Origin: Flaviramulus multivorans
GTDB taxonomy: Bacteria; Bacteroidota; Bacteroidia; Flavobacteriales; Flavobacteriaceae
Length of the DNA stretch: 64,000 nt
NCBI RefSeq assembly: GCF_021728415.1
Contig: NZ_JAKKDV010000004.1
Location: 1 to 64,000 of the forward strand
Direction of reading: 5' to 3'
The translations under genes and the position numbers were made by a program. Under the pieces are notes generated by a model. The model saw nothing but the letters and a program-made list of their open reading frames with translations, searched no databases and was not told the DNA's origin. Below, piece after piece: positions 36,993-45,216 of this stretch; positions within the stretch are counted from its first letter, which is position 1, and each line of letters opens with the position of its first letter.

Positions 36993-37763
36993 TCAAACAA
37001 CGTTGGCCGTGAGTCTATTCTTAATGAATGCTGGAATGATACTATCCAAAAACATAAAAATCTTATTCATAGCTCCAGGAATAATAACTTCTTTTCCTTT
37101 AAAAAAATCATTAAGTGTTATTCTTGCAGCTTCCTCAGGATTCAAAATGGAGCTTCTTGAAACATGGTTTAACTTTCTGTTTTGTAAACATAATTTTGAT
37201 GTAGTATTCATACCTCCAGGGCAAACAATAGACACTGATATTCCATATCGTTTTAATTCTTTTCTTAAACTTTTAGAAAAAGATAATAGATAAGCTTTGG
37301 TTCCTCCATAAACTTGTTTTCTTGGTAAATGAAAAAAACTAGCCATACTGCTTACGTTTAAAATTCCTGATGGTACATTTGTTTTAAAATCATCCAAAAA
37401 TAATTTTGTTAGTAAGGTTGGTGTTGCCACATTTACTTTAATCTGAGTTAAAAAGTAATCCTCGGTCATATCTTCAAACAAACCATTACTTAGCATTCCA
37501 GCATTATTTATTAGGTATTTTATTGAAATCCCTTTTCTTTTCATTTCAATATATAGGCGTAAGCAATTCTTTTTTGAGCTTAAATCCATCTCAAAAAATG
37601 AAACATCAATTCTAAAATTAGATGTTAAAAAATCACTTAATTGTTCCAATCCCGAATTCGGTAGTGCCACCAACACTAAGTTCATAGATTTTTTTGCATG
37701 TTCAATTGCCAATGCTCTTCCAAAACCTTGACTGGCTCCCGTTATTAAAGTATAGCCTTTCAT
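36993..37763 (-). CDS. short-chain dehydrogenase/reductase
   Basis: 256 residues, classical SDR. TGASQGFGRALA binds NAD(P); NNAG follows; the catalytic Ser (NVSSMASF) and YGGTK (Tyr-x3-Lys) are present. The C-terminal 25 residues hold a hydrophobic stretch (MNKIFMFLDSIIPAFIKNRL) that could bind membrane or a lipid substrate. Substrate unknown. It lies 2 bp after the epimerase gene and so belongs to the same transcript. Confidence 0.88.
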   Translation of the reverse strand: MKGYTLITGASQGFGRALAIEHAKKSMNLVLVALPNSGLEQLSDFLTSNFRIDVSFFEMDLSSKKNCLRLYIEMKRKGISIKYLINNAGMLSNGLFEDMTEDYFLTQIKVNVATPTLLTKLFLDDFKTNVPSGILNVSSMASFFHLPRKQVYGGTKAYLLSFSKSLRKELKRYGISVSIVCPGGMNTTSKLCLQNRKLNHVSRSSILNPEEAARITLNDFFKGKEVIIPGAMNKIFMFLDSIIPAFIKNRLTANVV

Positions 37764-37765
37764 TT

Positions 37766-38746
37766 TTAAATTTTTAAGTGATTAATTGTTGTCGTTAAAC
37801 CTCGATTCAAAGATGTAACTTGGTAGCCCAAGTCATTTAACGCCTTTTCTGATGATGCTACCCTATTCACAAATAATGTGTCCAACACTTTTAAGGTAAT
37901 TCCTGATTGGACACCTAAAAGTCTTTTTAATAGATTTACAAACGAAAAACTCATTTTTATTAAACCATAGTTAACTTTTACAATTTTTATTTTGCTTTTT
38001 GTTATGCTTTTAATAGCTCCAAAAAGAGTTTCATAGCTTGCATTTTCTCCACCTATAATATATTTACCGGTAGAGTTTACTTTCTTCATTGCCAATATAT
38101 GAGCATTGACAACATCATCTATAAAAACATAATTTGTAGTAATATCGAGTTTTGAAGGGACCACTAAAAAATCGTTCTTCGCTATTTTTGAAATAAGCGT
38201 ATTAACCCCACTAGTGAACGTTTTTAAACCAGGTCCATATACCCTGGATACATTTAAGATAGCACAAGGCAATCCTTTTTTAATATATGTAAATACCAAC
38301 TCTTCAGAAATACCTTTAGTCAACTCATAATCATTAGAAAAAGAGATCAATCGAGGTTGATTTTCTGTGATGGGTATGCGTTTATAAGAAGGTCCATGAA
38401 CGGCAAGTGTACTGGTATAAATAACCTTCTTAATCTGATGTTTTAATGAAGCTTTCAATATGTTTTCAGTACCCAATACATTGGCATCATAAAAATTATC
38501 TAGTTTTTTACATTTCAAATTTGTGTAAGCTGCTGCATGAAAAACATAGTCGCAACCTTCTATTCCTTTTTCTACAGATTCATAATCGCAGATATCTCCC
38601 TTTACAGGAATTATGTTATTATGACTAGGAATTTTATCTGAGTTTAAATTTCTTACTAACGCAATAACTGTATAGTTTTCATTGGCTAGTTTTAATGCTA
38701 ATTGATGACCAACATAACCTGTTGCTCCTGTTACAAATACTTTCAT
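37766..38746 (-). CDS. NAD-dependent epimerase/dehydratase-type SDR
   Basis: 326 residues, extended SDR. GATGYVGHQLALKLA nucleotide-binding site, DYVFHAAAY, catalytic Thr/Ser in YTSTLAVHG and YELTK (Tyr-x3-Lys). It resembles the dihydroflavonol-reductase or 3-beta-hydroxysteroid-dehydrogenase-like branch more than sugar epimerases, but this is a judgement by eye. Its start overlaps the end of the CPBP gene by 4 bp. Confidence 0.85.
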   Translation of the reverse strand: MKVFVTGATGYVGHQLALKLANENYTVIALVRNLNSDKIPSHNNIIPVKGDICDYESVEKGIEGCDYVFHAAAYTNLKCKKLDNFYDANVLGTENILKASLKHQIKKVIYTSTLAVHGPSYKRIPITENQPRLISFSNDYELTKGISEELVFTYIKKGLPCAILNVSRVYGPGLKTFTSGVNTLISKIAKNDFLVVPSKLDITTNYVFIDDVVNAHILAMKKVNSTGKYIIGGENASYETLFGAIKSITKSKIKIVKVNYGLIKMSFSFVNLLKRLLGVQSGITLKVLDTLFVNRVASSEKALNDLGYQVTSLNRGLTTTINHLKI

Positions 38747-39420
38747 GATGTTATTTTGTTTTTTAAGGTTAGATAATAAAACACCGAAATCTCATAAACA
38801 GCCGATAAGGCAAGATGTATTAAAAAGGCATACCAAATACTGTTTGTGAGATAGGTAAATAGGCATAAAACAACTCCAAAAGGAATGGCCCCAATGATTT
38901 CTTTTTTAGAATCAAAAATGTGAATGATTACATATAAAATGGTGCTATATAATATGGCTATAGAAAGTGAAGTATGTTCTAAAAACTTAAATAACAAGAC
39001 TCCTCTAAAGAAAAATTCATAACATAATAAAAATGAAAACCTTATTATAAAATAGAACCACGCATTTGAAAAATTATACTGATTAATTTGAGTTTCTTGA
39101 AAATCTTGTTGCTTTTGAATGCTTAAATGTGATACAAAAGCCGAAAGGAATAAGATTACAATAAAAGGTAGTAACACCTCTAATCTTGGAATTTCAATAG
39201 TATTAACCAGGTATTTTAATTCCGGAATTGAAATGTATGAAAGCACCCCGAAAAGCACAATACCGAGTAGGTGTTTTAAATTCAATAACCGCAATCCGTT
39301 GGTTGATAATAATGCTGTATATAGATTATTAACTCCTAACTTTTTGTACACCAAACTAACAACAAAATAGGTGGTAAAAATCACTACAATTAGTGTCCAT
39401 ATAATGGATATATTATTCAT
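38743..39420 (-). CDS. CPBP-family intramembrane protease-like protein
   Basis: 225 residues with about seven hydrophobic segments. The CPBP motifs are recognisable but altered: YEFFFRG (E-x3-R; the usual second Glu is absent), a YVIIH histidine and a late FLIHLALS where the usual Asn is Ser. It could still be a glutamic intramembrane endopeptidase or a non-catalytic relative. Both neighbouring genes overlap it by 4 bp (ATGA), so translation is coupled. Confidence 0.7.
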   Translation of the reverse strand: MNNISIIWTLIVVIFTTYFVVSLVYKKLGVNNLYTALLSTNGLRLLNLKHLLGIVLFGVLSYISIPELKYLVNTIEIPRLEVLLPFIVILFLSAFVSHLSIQKQQDFQETQINQYNFSNAWFYFIIRFSFLLCYEFFFRGVLLFKFLEHTSLSIAILYSTILYVIIHIFDSKKEIIGAIPFGVVLCLFTYLTNSIWYAFLIHLALSAVYEISVFYYLTLKNKITS

Positions 39421-40109
39421 GATTTTACTGGAATTAAGGTTACATTAAATAAGGTGCTTACGGCTTCAACTTTGATACATTTTCCATTGTTATAATGAAA
39501 AATATTATGCTTGCCGCTTGAAAAATCAACTTTATATTTACCACCACCTAAAGCATTTACCGTTACCATTTCTTTTAAATTGTCACAAAAAACAGTATTA
39601 ATGCCAAGGGGCTCATCAAAATAAAGTGTTATAAGATTTTGCTTTATTACATTGAAGTTTAAGGTTTCAAGACGTTCATCAGATTGAAGATTATACTGTC
39701 CGTCTTGAAATATTATTTTATGATTGACTTTCGTTTTATTATTAAGGGTGCGGAATACTGAAGAATAAACTAATAATCCCTTTTTATATATTGATTTTTC
39801 TTTCCCTGTAATATTAAACTTCAGAAGAAACTTTGTCTTAATATTACTTTCTAGATTATAAACTATAGAATCTTCAAAACTGTTTTTACTAATTTTGATG
39901 GTTCCAATAACTTCGTTATTCTTTACTACGTGATATTTAAGTGCCTTACTACTACTTATACTAGTAAAGGCAAAAGAACAGGCTATTACCGCAAAGAATA
40001 AAACAGATTTTAACTTGAGTGCAAGTTTGTTTAAGGTTTCGCTTCCTTTTGAAGGATCAGATTTTCTTTTAAATCTTCTAATAAGGTATAAAATCAGTGC
40101 AGGAATCAT
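39417..40109 (-). CDS. DUF6134-like secreted protein
   Basis: 230 residues. A basic N-terminus and a signal anchor (about 33-50, SVLFFAVIACSFAF) precede a beta-rich domain that starts KYHVVKNNEVIGTIKISK and has a VYNLESNIKTKF strand and a late LYFDEPLGINTVF block, resembling the DUF6134 family. Function unknown. First gene of the four-gene overlapping cluster; it carries a TGTCC...GGACA repeat in its upstream region. Confidence 0.65.
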   Translation of the reverse strand: MIPALILYLIRRFKRKSDPSKGSETLNKLALKLKSVLFFAVIACSFAFTSISSSKALKYHVVKNNEVIGTIKISKNSFEDSIVYNLESNIKTKFLLKFNITGKEKSIYKKGLLVYSSVFRTLNNKTKVNHKIIFQDGQYNLQSDERLETLNFNVIKQNLITLYFDEPLGINTVFCDNLKEMVTVNALGGGKYKVDFSSGKHNIFHYNNGKCIKVEAVSTLFNVTLIPVKS

Positions 40110-40204
40110 AACTAATAGTTTTTAGATTATTTTTATTTAATCGTAAAATTATTAGCAATTAGAAGTACTAATATCCAAGATACTCTAGAATGTAAAAATC
40201 AGGA

Positions 40205-40226
40205 TGTCCAACGATAATTTCGGACA
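40205..40226. promoter_or_regulatory. TGTCC-N12-GGACA inverted repeat
   Basis: TGTCC (40205-40209) and GGACA (40222-40226). On the minus strand it reads TGTCCGAAATTAT, 12 of 13 like the plus-strand arm at 36939-36951. It lies between the AraC-type regulator gene and the DUF6134 gene it may control. Confidence 0.45.
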
Positions 40227-40242
40227 ATTAAAAAGTGAAAAA

Positions 40243-41382
40243 TTAAAATTTATCGCGATAACTACTTGGTGTCTCAGAAGTAAATTTTTTAAAGGCTGAA
40301 TAAAAAGTTGATTTAGAGTTAAAACCGCATTCTAGTCCTATAGCTACAATAGTATATTCGCTAAATTCACCTTTTGATAGAAATTTTTTTGCCTGCTCTA
40401 CGCGTAAAGAATTAACAAAATCTGAAAAATTATAATTACTATAAGTGTTTATTAATTTTGAAAAGTGACTTTTGCTAATTCCCAATTCATCCGTTATAGT
40501 TTCCATGCTTAACAACGGATTGAGGTAAAGTTTGTTTTTAACAATATGGGTTTTTATAGCTTCAAACTCTTTTTGGTGCTTTATGTTTAGTGTATTTTCT
40601 TTTTGATTTGATAATTCATCGTGACTAGCAGAAATTAACATCTTATTAGTCTCTAAAGTACTTCTTAAAAAAATACGATCTTGTACCACATTGTATTTGT
40701 AAAACCCCTGATAACCTATCCAATACAATAAAATTGATGTGCCAAGTCTTAGTGGAATATAAGCCATTTCATTTCCGGTAGTGCTTTTCACTATTACGGC
40801 AAAAACCCAAAAAAATAAAATGATTACTCCAAACCTAATAAACCATTTAATCCAATTTAAATCGTCAAAATTTAAAATATACTCAAGCAAACTATGTTTT
40901 TTAAATATGATTAGGCATGTATTAACAAATAGAAAAACACAATAAAAAAGATTAAATATTTCCTCGATTCTTGTATATCTTTCAATTAAGGAATCATCTA
41001 AATCTGGAACTTCATAAAAGACATAAGAAATTAAGCATAATCTTATAATAATTTCTATAGTAAAAATTATGAAAGTGAATTTAATAAAATCATTTACCTT
41101 GTGCTCTATTTTTAAAAAATGGGTGACAAATGCATAAAACATTGGAAATATAAGAACATACCAAGGCACTTCTAATTGCTGAATTAAAAATAAATCTGAA
41201 ATAAATCCATTATCAATTAGCCACCGTTGTAAGTTGTTGAGAGAAATGAACAGAACCACTAAGTTTAAAAATATGATTACTTTACCAAACTTTTTTTTAA
41301 CAAATATGGTTACAAGGTTAAATCCAAATCCTTGAATAACCCCAGCAATTAGTAAAAAATTGATAATTGAAACTATATCCAT
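40243..41382 (-). CDS. membrane-bound AraC-family transcriptional regulator
   Basis: 379 residues. The N-terminal 230 residues form about seven transmembrane helices; a linker follows (about 235-270); the C-terminal 100 residues are an AraC double helix-turn-helix (ITDELGISKSHFSKLINTYS, then AIGLECGFNSKSTFYSAFKKF). This 7TM-AraC type is common in Bacteroidota and senses an unknown signal at the membrane. It sits immediately upstream of the DUF6134-to-SDR cluster in the same direction. Confidence 0.88.
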   Translation of the reverse strand: MDIVSIINFLLIAGVIQGFGFNLVTIFVKKKFGKVIIFLNLVVLFISLNNLQRWLIDNGFISDLFLIQQLEVPWYVLIFPMFYAFVTHFLKIEHKVNDFIKFTFIIFTIEIIIRLCLISYVFYEVPDLDDSLIERYTRIEEIFNLFYCVFLFVNTCLIIFKKHSLLEYILNFDDLNWIKWFIRFGVIILFFWVFAVIVKSTTGNEMAYIPLRLGTSILLYWIGYQGFYKYNVVQDRIFLRSTLETNKMLISASHDELSNQKENTLNIKHQKEFEAIKTHIVKNKLYLNPLLSMETITDELGISKSHFSKLINTYSNYNFSDFVNSLRVEQAKKFLSKGEFSEYTIVAIGLECGFNSKSTFYSAFKKFTSETPSSYRDKF

Positions 41383-41898
41383 TCAGTACGATTAAAAAAA
41401 ACAGAATGCCCTAGAGACCTTCTAAAATCGATTAAAATCAAACTATTAATAATACAAAGGAGAATACTAAACTTACTTAAGACGAATATAACAAAAAAAG
41501 ATTTTTTTCAACGCTATATCATCTATAATTACCTTTATTTCAAAATAATACGATTATTTTCAGGTTGAAGTTATCTGGATACTTTAGATGCTATGCGTTT
41601 AATAAAAAATCAAGCTCTTGACAGTTGTGGCTTGTTGTTTACTAAACCTATTTTAGAGCGGAGTTTAGTTTGTTTTTGAGATTCATTTAATATTAAATAA
41701 TAGATATACCCATCTAAAAGCCTATCTATAAAAGTTTTCGGAAACATATTATTCGTTTTCATGATTCTCTGATTATTTATTCATTAGTCAAAAATAATTG
41801 TAATATTTAATAACACATATGAGAAATTGTCTATAAAATGAATTATTTTTCTTAATTTTCACAAAACGGACATAAACCTGCTTGCAATACCTCAAAAA
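41383..41898. other. 516-bp intergenic region
   Basis: AT-rich gap between two divergent regulators. It holds a possible 50-codon minus-strand ORF (41610-41762) and, near its right end, a single GGACA (about 41868) resembling the TGTCC sites. No terminator or RNA gene recognised. Confidence 0.5.
41610..41762 (-). CDS. possible 50-codon small ORF
   Basis: ATG at 41762, stop TGA at 41610-41612; starts MKTNNMFPKTFIDRLLDGYI and ends KPQLSRA. Composition is mixed and plausible for a peptide, but there is no domain, no start context and no neighbour that supports it. Confidence 0.25.
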   Translation of the reverse strand: MKTNNMFPKTFIDRLLDGYIYYLILNESQKQTKLRSKIGLVNNKPQLSRA

Positions 41899-42897
41899 AT
41901 GCAAGATTTATTTATACAATATTTAAAGACCAAAGTAAAAGATAATACTTCCTTTGCTGAAGAAATAGCTAGTGTTTTAGATATTGGTTATGATGCGGCA
42001 TACAGAAGAATTAATCAAAAAACTAGTATATCATTAGAAGAAGGTGTAAAACTAGCAAAACACTATAACATTTCATTAAACAGGCTTTATGAAGTTGGAA
42101 GTCAAAATACAATACTTACAGAGCTATCACCAAGAATAAATAATGTTGAAGGCTTGGAGGAATGGCTTAAGCAGTCATTAATTAATCTCGAACCGTTAAC
42201 AAAAATCAAAAAAGCTACACTTATATATGCAGCAAAAGATATCCCAATTTTTCATTCACTTACAGATACACATTTAACCCGTTTTAAGATGTTTGTATGG
42301 ATAAAAGATGTGGATTTAAATTTAACAACCTCAAAAGTTAATTATGAGAATTTTATAGAGGCTTTACCAAAATCTCTACTCAATGCCGCTTATTTGTTGG
42401 GCAATGTCTACAAAAACATTAATATAACTGAAATATGGAGCGAAAATACCATGACAGGCTCATTTCAACAGGTCTTATATTATTATGAAGCTGGGTTACT
42501 ATCTAAAGAAAACGCACTAAAAATCTGCAATGATTTTGAAGATGTTATAAATCATACAGAAAAACAAACTATTCTTCAAAGCCATATTGGATCAAACAAT
42601 AAAGCTGCATACAGCTTATATAAATCGGAGTTACACCCCTTAAACAACACTCTTATGGTAGTAACACCATTTAAAAAAATATTTTTTTCTCCATATACCG
42701 TATTAAACTATTTTAAGGTTGAGCATCAAGAAACATGTGAACATATCTATGACTTTTTGCAAAAGCAAATGTCAAACTCCAAACTATTAGCTAACACTGG
42801 CGAGAGAGATAGATCCGTATTTTTTAAAAAACTACATATTAAATTAGGACTCCTTAGAGAACGTATTGAAATCGATGAAAAAATGTCTTTCCTTTAA
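41899..42897 (+). CDS. HTH-type regulator with C-terminal sensory-like region
   Basis: 332 residues. The N-terminus has a lambda-repressor-like helix-turn-helix (about 1-65: FAEEIASVLDIGYDAAYRRI, then SLEEGVKLAKHYNISLNRLY), similar to the BetR/XRE-type family of Bacteroidota. Residues 80-332 are an uncharacterised alpha/beta region. It probably represses or activates genes in response to an unknown ligand. It is divergent from the AraC-type regulator. Confidence 0.65.
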   Translation: MQDLFIQYLKTKVKDNTSFAEEIASVLDIGYDAAYRRINQKTSISLEEGVKLAKHYNISLNRLYEVGSQNTILTELSPRINNVEGLEEWLKQSLINLEPLTKIKKATLIYAAKDIPIFHSLTDTHLTRFKMFVWIKDVDLNLTTSKVNYENFIEALPKSLLNAAYLLGNVYKNINITEIWSENTMTGSFQQVLYYYEAGLLSKENALKICNDFEDVINHTEKQTILQSHIGSNNKAAYSLYKSELHPLNNTLMVVTPFKKIFFSPYTVLNYFKVEHQETCEHIYDFLQKQMSNSKLLANTGERDRSVFFKKLHIKLGLLRERIEIDEKMSFL

Positions 42898-42960
42898 CAT
42901 ATAACCGTTAAAACCTGTTAAAAATTTGCTTTTCTATTGATTTTCATTATATTACAAGTT

Positions 42961-43335
42961 ATGATACATGAAGACAAAGAAAAATACTCCGACATTTTAG
43001 AAAATTCTATTTCGTATTTAGAAAACCACGGCTATGAAAATATTAAAGCCGATATGGATGGTTATGAAACGCCAAAATCTTATCACAAAGCGGGCAGCGA
43101 TATAAGTATTACTCCGGATATTGTTGCAATTAAAGAAGGTAGAAAGCATTATTTTGACATTAGCCTAAAATCTGAAAAACCAAAATTATTAAAATCTAAA
43201 TGGTTGTTTTTAAACACACTTAGTAACCTAAAATCATCCCGATTTAGATTAATAACTGCGCGTGGACATTATAAGTTTACTGAAGACATGCTGGAAAGCA
43301 TAAACTTATCACACAAAAATTTAATAAAAATTTAG
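42961..43335 (+). CDS. small conserved-looking protein, possibly nuclease-fold
   Basis: 124 residues from the ATG at 42961. The order GSDISITPDIVAIKEGRKHYF-DISLKS (spaced here) recalls the PD-(D/E)xK arrangement, but the second motif reads D-I-S-L-K, so catalysis is doubtful. It could also be a non-enzymatic small protein. No family assigned. It is followed by a structured element before rpoD. Confidence 0.5.
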   Translation: MIHEDKEKYSDILENSISYLENHGYENIKADMDGYETPKSYHKAGSDISITPDIVAIKEGRKHYFDISLKSEKPKLLKSKWLFLNTLSNLKSSRFRLITARGHYKFTEDMLESINLSHKNLIKI

Positions 43336-43366
43336 TGCGTTTTCTATGGTGCATTATCGATAGAAG

Positions 43367-43450
43367 TGGCATCCTTTTATTTTTTAAATAAAAGATATAA
43401 CGAATAGCGTGACCTTTTTAAAATTTTTAAGTCTTAAAAAGGGGATGCCA
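43367..43450 (+). promoter_or_regulatory. three-way-junction inverted repeat upstream of rpoD
   Basis: Outer stem TGGCATCC (43367-43374) with GGATGCCA (43443-43450); arm 1 TTTTATTT/AAATAAAA (43375-43382/43386-43393); arm 2 CCTTTTTAA/TTAAAAAGG (43413-43421/43434-43442); a 19-nt linker between the arms. It is followed by a T-rich tract (43451-43472). It could be a complex terminator for the upstream gene or a folded leader of rpoD. Confidence 0.6.
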
Positions 43451-43544
43451 AAATATTTTTTAATTTTTTTGTAACAAAATCTCTTATTTATACGTATAAC
43501 TACTGAATAACAATATTCATTTTAAACTTACAGGAGAACTTTAG

Positions 43545-44408
43545 ATGAGACAACTTAAAATTACGAAGCAGGTAACTAATAGAGAAACGGCTTCGTTAGA
43601 CAAATATCTTCAAGAAATTGGAAAAGTTGACTTAATTACCGCAGACGAAGAAGTAGAATTAGCACAACGTATTAAGGCTGGAGACCAAAGAGCTTTAGAA
43701 AAATTGACTAAAGCGAATTTACGTTTTGTTGTATCGGTAGCTAAGCAATATCAAAACCAAGGTTTAACATTACCTGATTTAATTAATGAGGGTAATTTAG
43801 GTTTAATTAAAGCAGCTCAACGTTTTGATGAAACACGTGGTTTTAAATTCATTTCTTATGCTGTATGGTGGATTCGTCAATCGATTCTTCAAGCTTTGGC
43901 TGAACAATCTCGTATTGTACGTTTACCTTTGAATAAAATTGGTTCTATTAATAAAATTAATAAAACATTTGCGTTTTTAGAGCAAAGTCATGAGCGTCCG
44001 CCAAGTGCTGAGGAGATTGCAAAGGAATTGGATATGACTATTAATGACGTTAAAGAGTCAATGAAAAACTCTGGCCGTCACGTAAGTATGGATGCGCCAT
44101 TAGTAGAAGGTGAAGACTCTAACTTATACGATGTATTAAATAGTGGAGAATCTCCAAACCCAGATAAAGAACTATTACACGAATCATTACGTACTGAAAT
44201 TGAACGTGCATTGGAGACATTAACACCTCGTGAAGCAGATGTTATTCGTTTATATTTTGGTTTAGGAAACCAACACCCGATGACTTTAGAAGAAATTGGT
44301 GAAACGTTTGATTTAACACGTGAGCGTGTAAGACAAATAAAAGAAAAAGCTATTCGTAGATTAAAACATACGTCTAGAAGTAAAATATTAAAAACCTATT
44401 TAGGATAG
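43545..44408 (+). CDS. rpoD: RNA polymerase primary sigma factor
   Basis: 287 residues. Sigma-70 without region 1.1, as usual in Bacteroidota. Region 1.2 ([20 protein letters not shown]), region 2 ([30 protein letters not shown]), region 3 and region 4 ([36 protein letters not shown]). It recognises the TTG/TAnnTTTG promoters found across this window. The start has AGGAG about 9 nt upstream (around 43532), a Shine-Dalgarno that most genes here lack. Confidence 0.97.
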   Translation: MRQLKITKQVTNRETASLDKYLQEIGKVDLITADEEVELAQRIKAGDQRALEKLTKANLRFVVSVAKQYQNQGLTLPDLINEGNLGLIKAAQRFDETRGFKFISYAVWWIRQSILQALAEQSRIVRLPLNKIGSINKINKTFAFLEQSHERPPSAEEIAKELDMTINDVKESMKNSGRHVSMDAPLVEGEDSNLYDVLNSGESPNPDKELLHESLRTEIERALETLTPREADVIRLYFGLGNQHPMTLEEIGETFDLTRERVRQIKEKAIRRLKHTSRSKILKTYLG

Positions 44409-44447
44409 TAATTTTTAAGTGAAAATTACGACTAAATTACCGTAACA

Positions 44448-44475
44448 AACAGTTACACATAACTGTTCGTTTTTT
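44448..44475 (+). terminator. first terminator after rpoD
   Basis: AACAGTTA, loop CACA, TAACTGTT (44448-44467), then CG and T6. Confidence 0.85.
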
Positions 44476-44487
44476 GATTGATGAAAG

Positions 44488-44520
44488 AACCCCCGGCTGA
44501 TTACCGGGGGTTTATTTTTT
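44488..44520 (+). terminator. second terminator after rpoD
   Basis: AACCCCCGG, loop CTGATTA, CCGGGGGTT (44488-44512), then a T-rich run. GC-rich, so strong. It overlaps the rpe promoter region. Confidence 0.92.
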
Positions 44521-44521
44521 C

Positions 44522-44529
44522 TATATTTG
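44522..44529 (+). promoter_or_regulatory. -7 box of the rpe promoter
   Basis: TATATTTG, 24 nt before the rpe ATG. The upstream element would fall inside the rpoD terminator (TTA at 44501-44503, 18-bp spacer). Confidence 0.65.
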
Positions 44530-44553
44530 CAGTGTTCAACTTAAAAAACACAA

Positions 44554-45216
44554 ATGAGTTCTAAATTAATTGCACCATCAATTTTAGCTGCAGATTTTGC
44601 AAACCTTCAACGTGATATAAACATGGTAAACCAAAGTGAAGCAGATTGGTTTCACATAGATATCATGGATGGCGTATTTGTACCGAATATTTCTTTCGGC
44701 ATGCCTGTTTTAAAAGCTATTTCTGAGCATGCTAAAAAAACAATAGATGTTCATTTAATGATAGTTGACCCTGATAGATATATAAAAACCTTTGCTGAAT
44801 TAGGTAGTAACGTGTTAACTGTACATTATGAAGCATGCACTCACTTGCATAGAACTTTACAAGCTATTAAAGCTGAAGGCATGAAAGCCGGTGTTGCATT
44901 AAACCCGCATACAAATATTAGTGTTTTAGAAGATACAATTAACGATATAGACTTAGTTTGTTTAATGAGTGTTAACCCTGGTTTTGGTGGACAAAGCTTT
45001 ATTGAAAACACTTATAATAAAGTAAAACAACTTAAGGACCTAATAACTCGCAAGGGAGCTTCAACACTTATTGAAATTGACGGCGGTGTTACTAATAAAA
45101 ATGCTAAACAGCTGGTTGATGCTGGTGCAGATGTATTAGTTGCTGGTAGTTATGTTTTTAAAAGCAAACACCAAATGGATACGATAAAAGATTTGAAGGC
45201 TCTTGCAAATTCTTAA
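44554..45216 (+). CDS. rpe: ribulose-phosphate 3-epimerase
   Basis: 220 residues, standard length. It interconverts ribulose 5-phosphate and xylulose 5-phosphate in the pentose phosphate pathway. HIDIMDGVFVPNISFG, VHLMI, MSVNPGFGGQSF and EIDGGV carry the metal and phosphate ligands. Its stop codon overlaps that of the convergent peptidase gene by 4 bp. Confidence 0.96.
   Translation: MSSKLIAPSILAADFANLQRDINMVNQSEADWFHIDIMDGVFVPNISFGMPVLKAISEHAKKTIDVHLMIVDPDRYIKTFAELGSNVLTVHYEACTHLHRTLQAIKAEGMKAGVALNPHTNISVLEDTINDIDLVCLMSVNPGFGGQSFIENTYNKVKQLKDLITRKGASTLIEIDGGVTNKNAKQLVDAGADVLVAGSYVFKSKHQMDTIKDLKALANS

Noticed and set aside
43490-43505. TACGTATAACTACTGA upstream of rpoD as another NarL-like site
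   Set aside because: The second half departs from TACGTA (TACTGA), and rpoD has no link to nitrate; regarded as chance.
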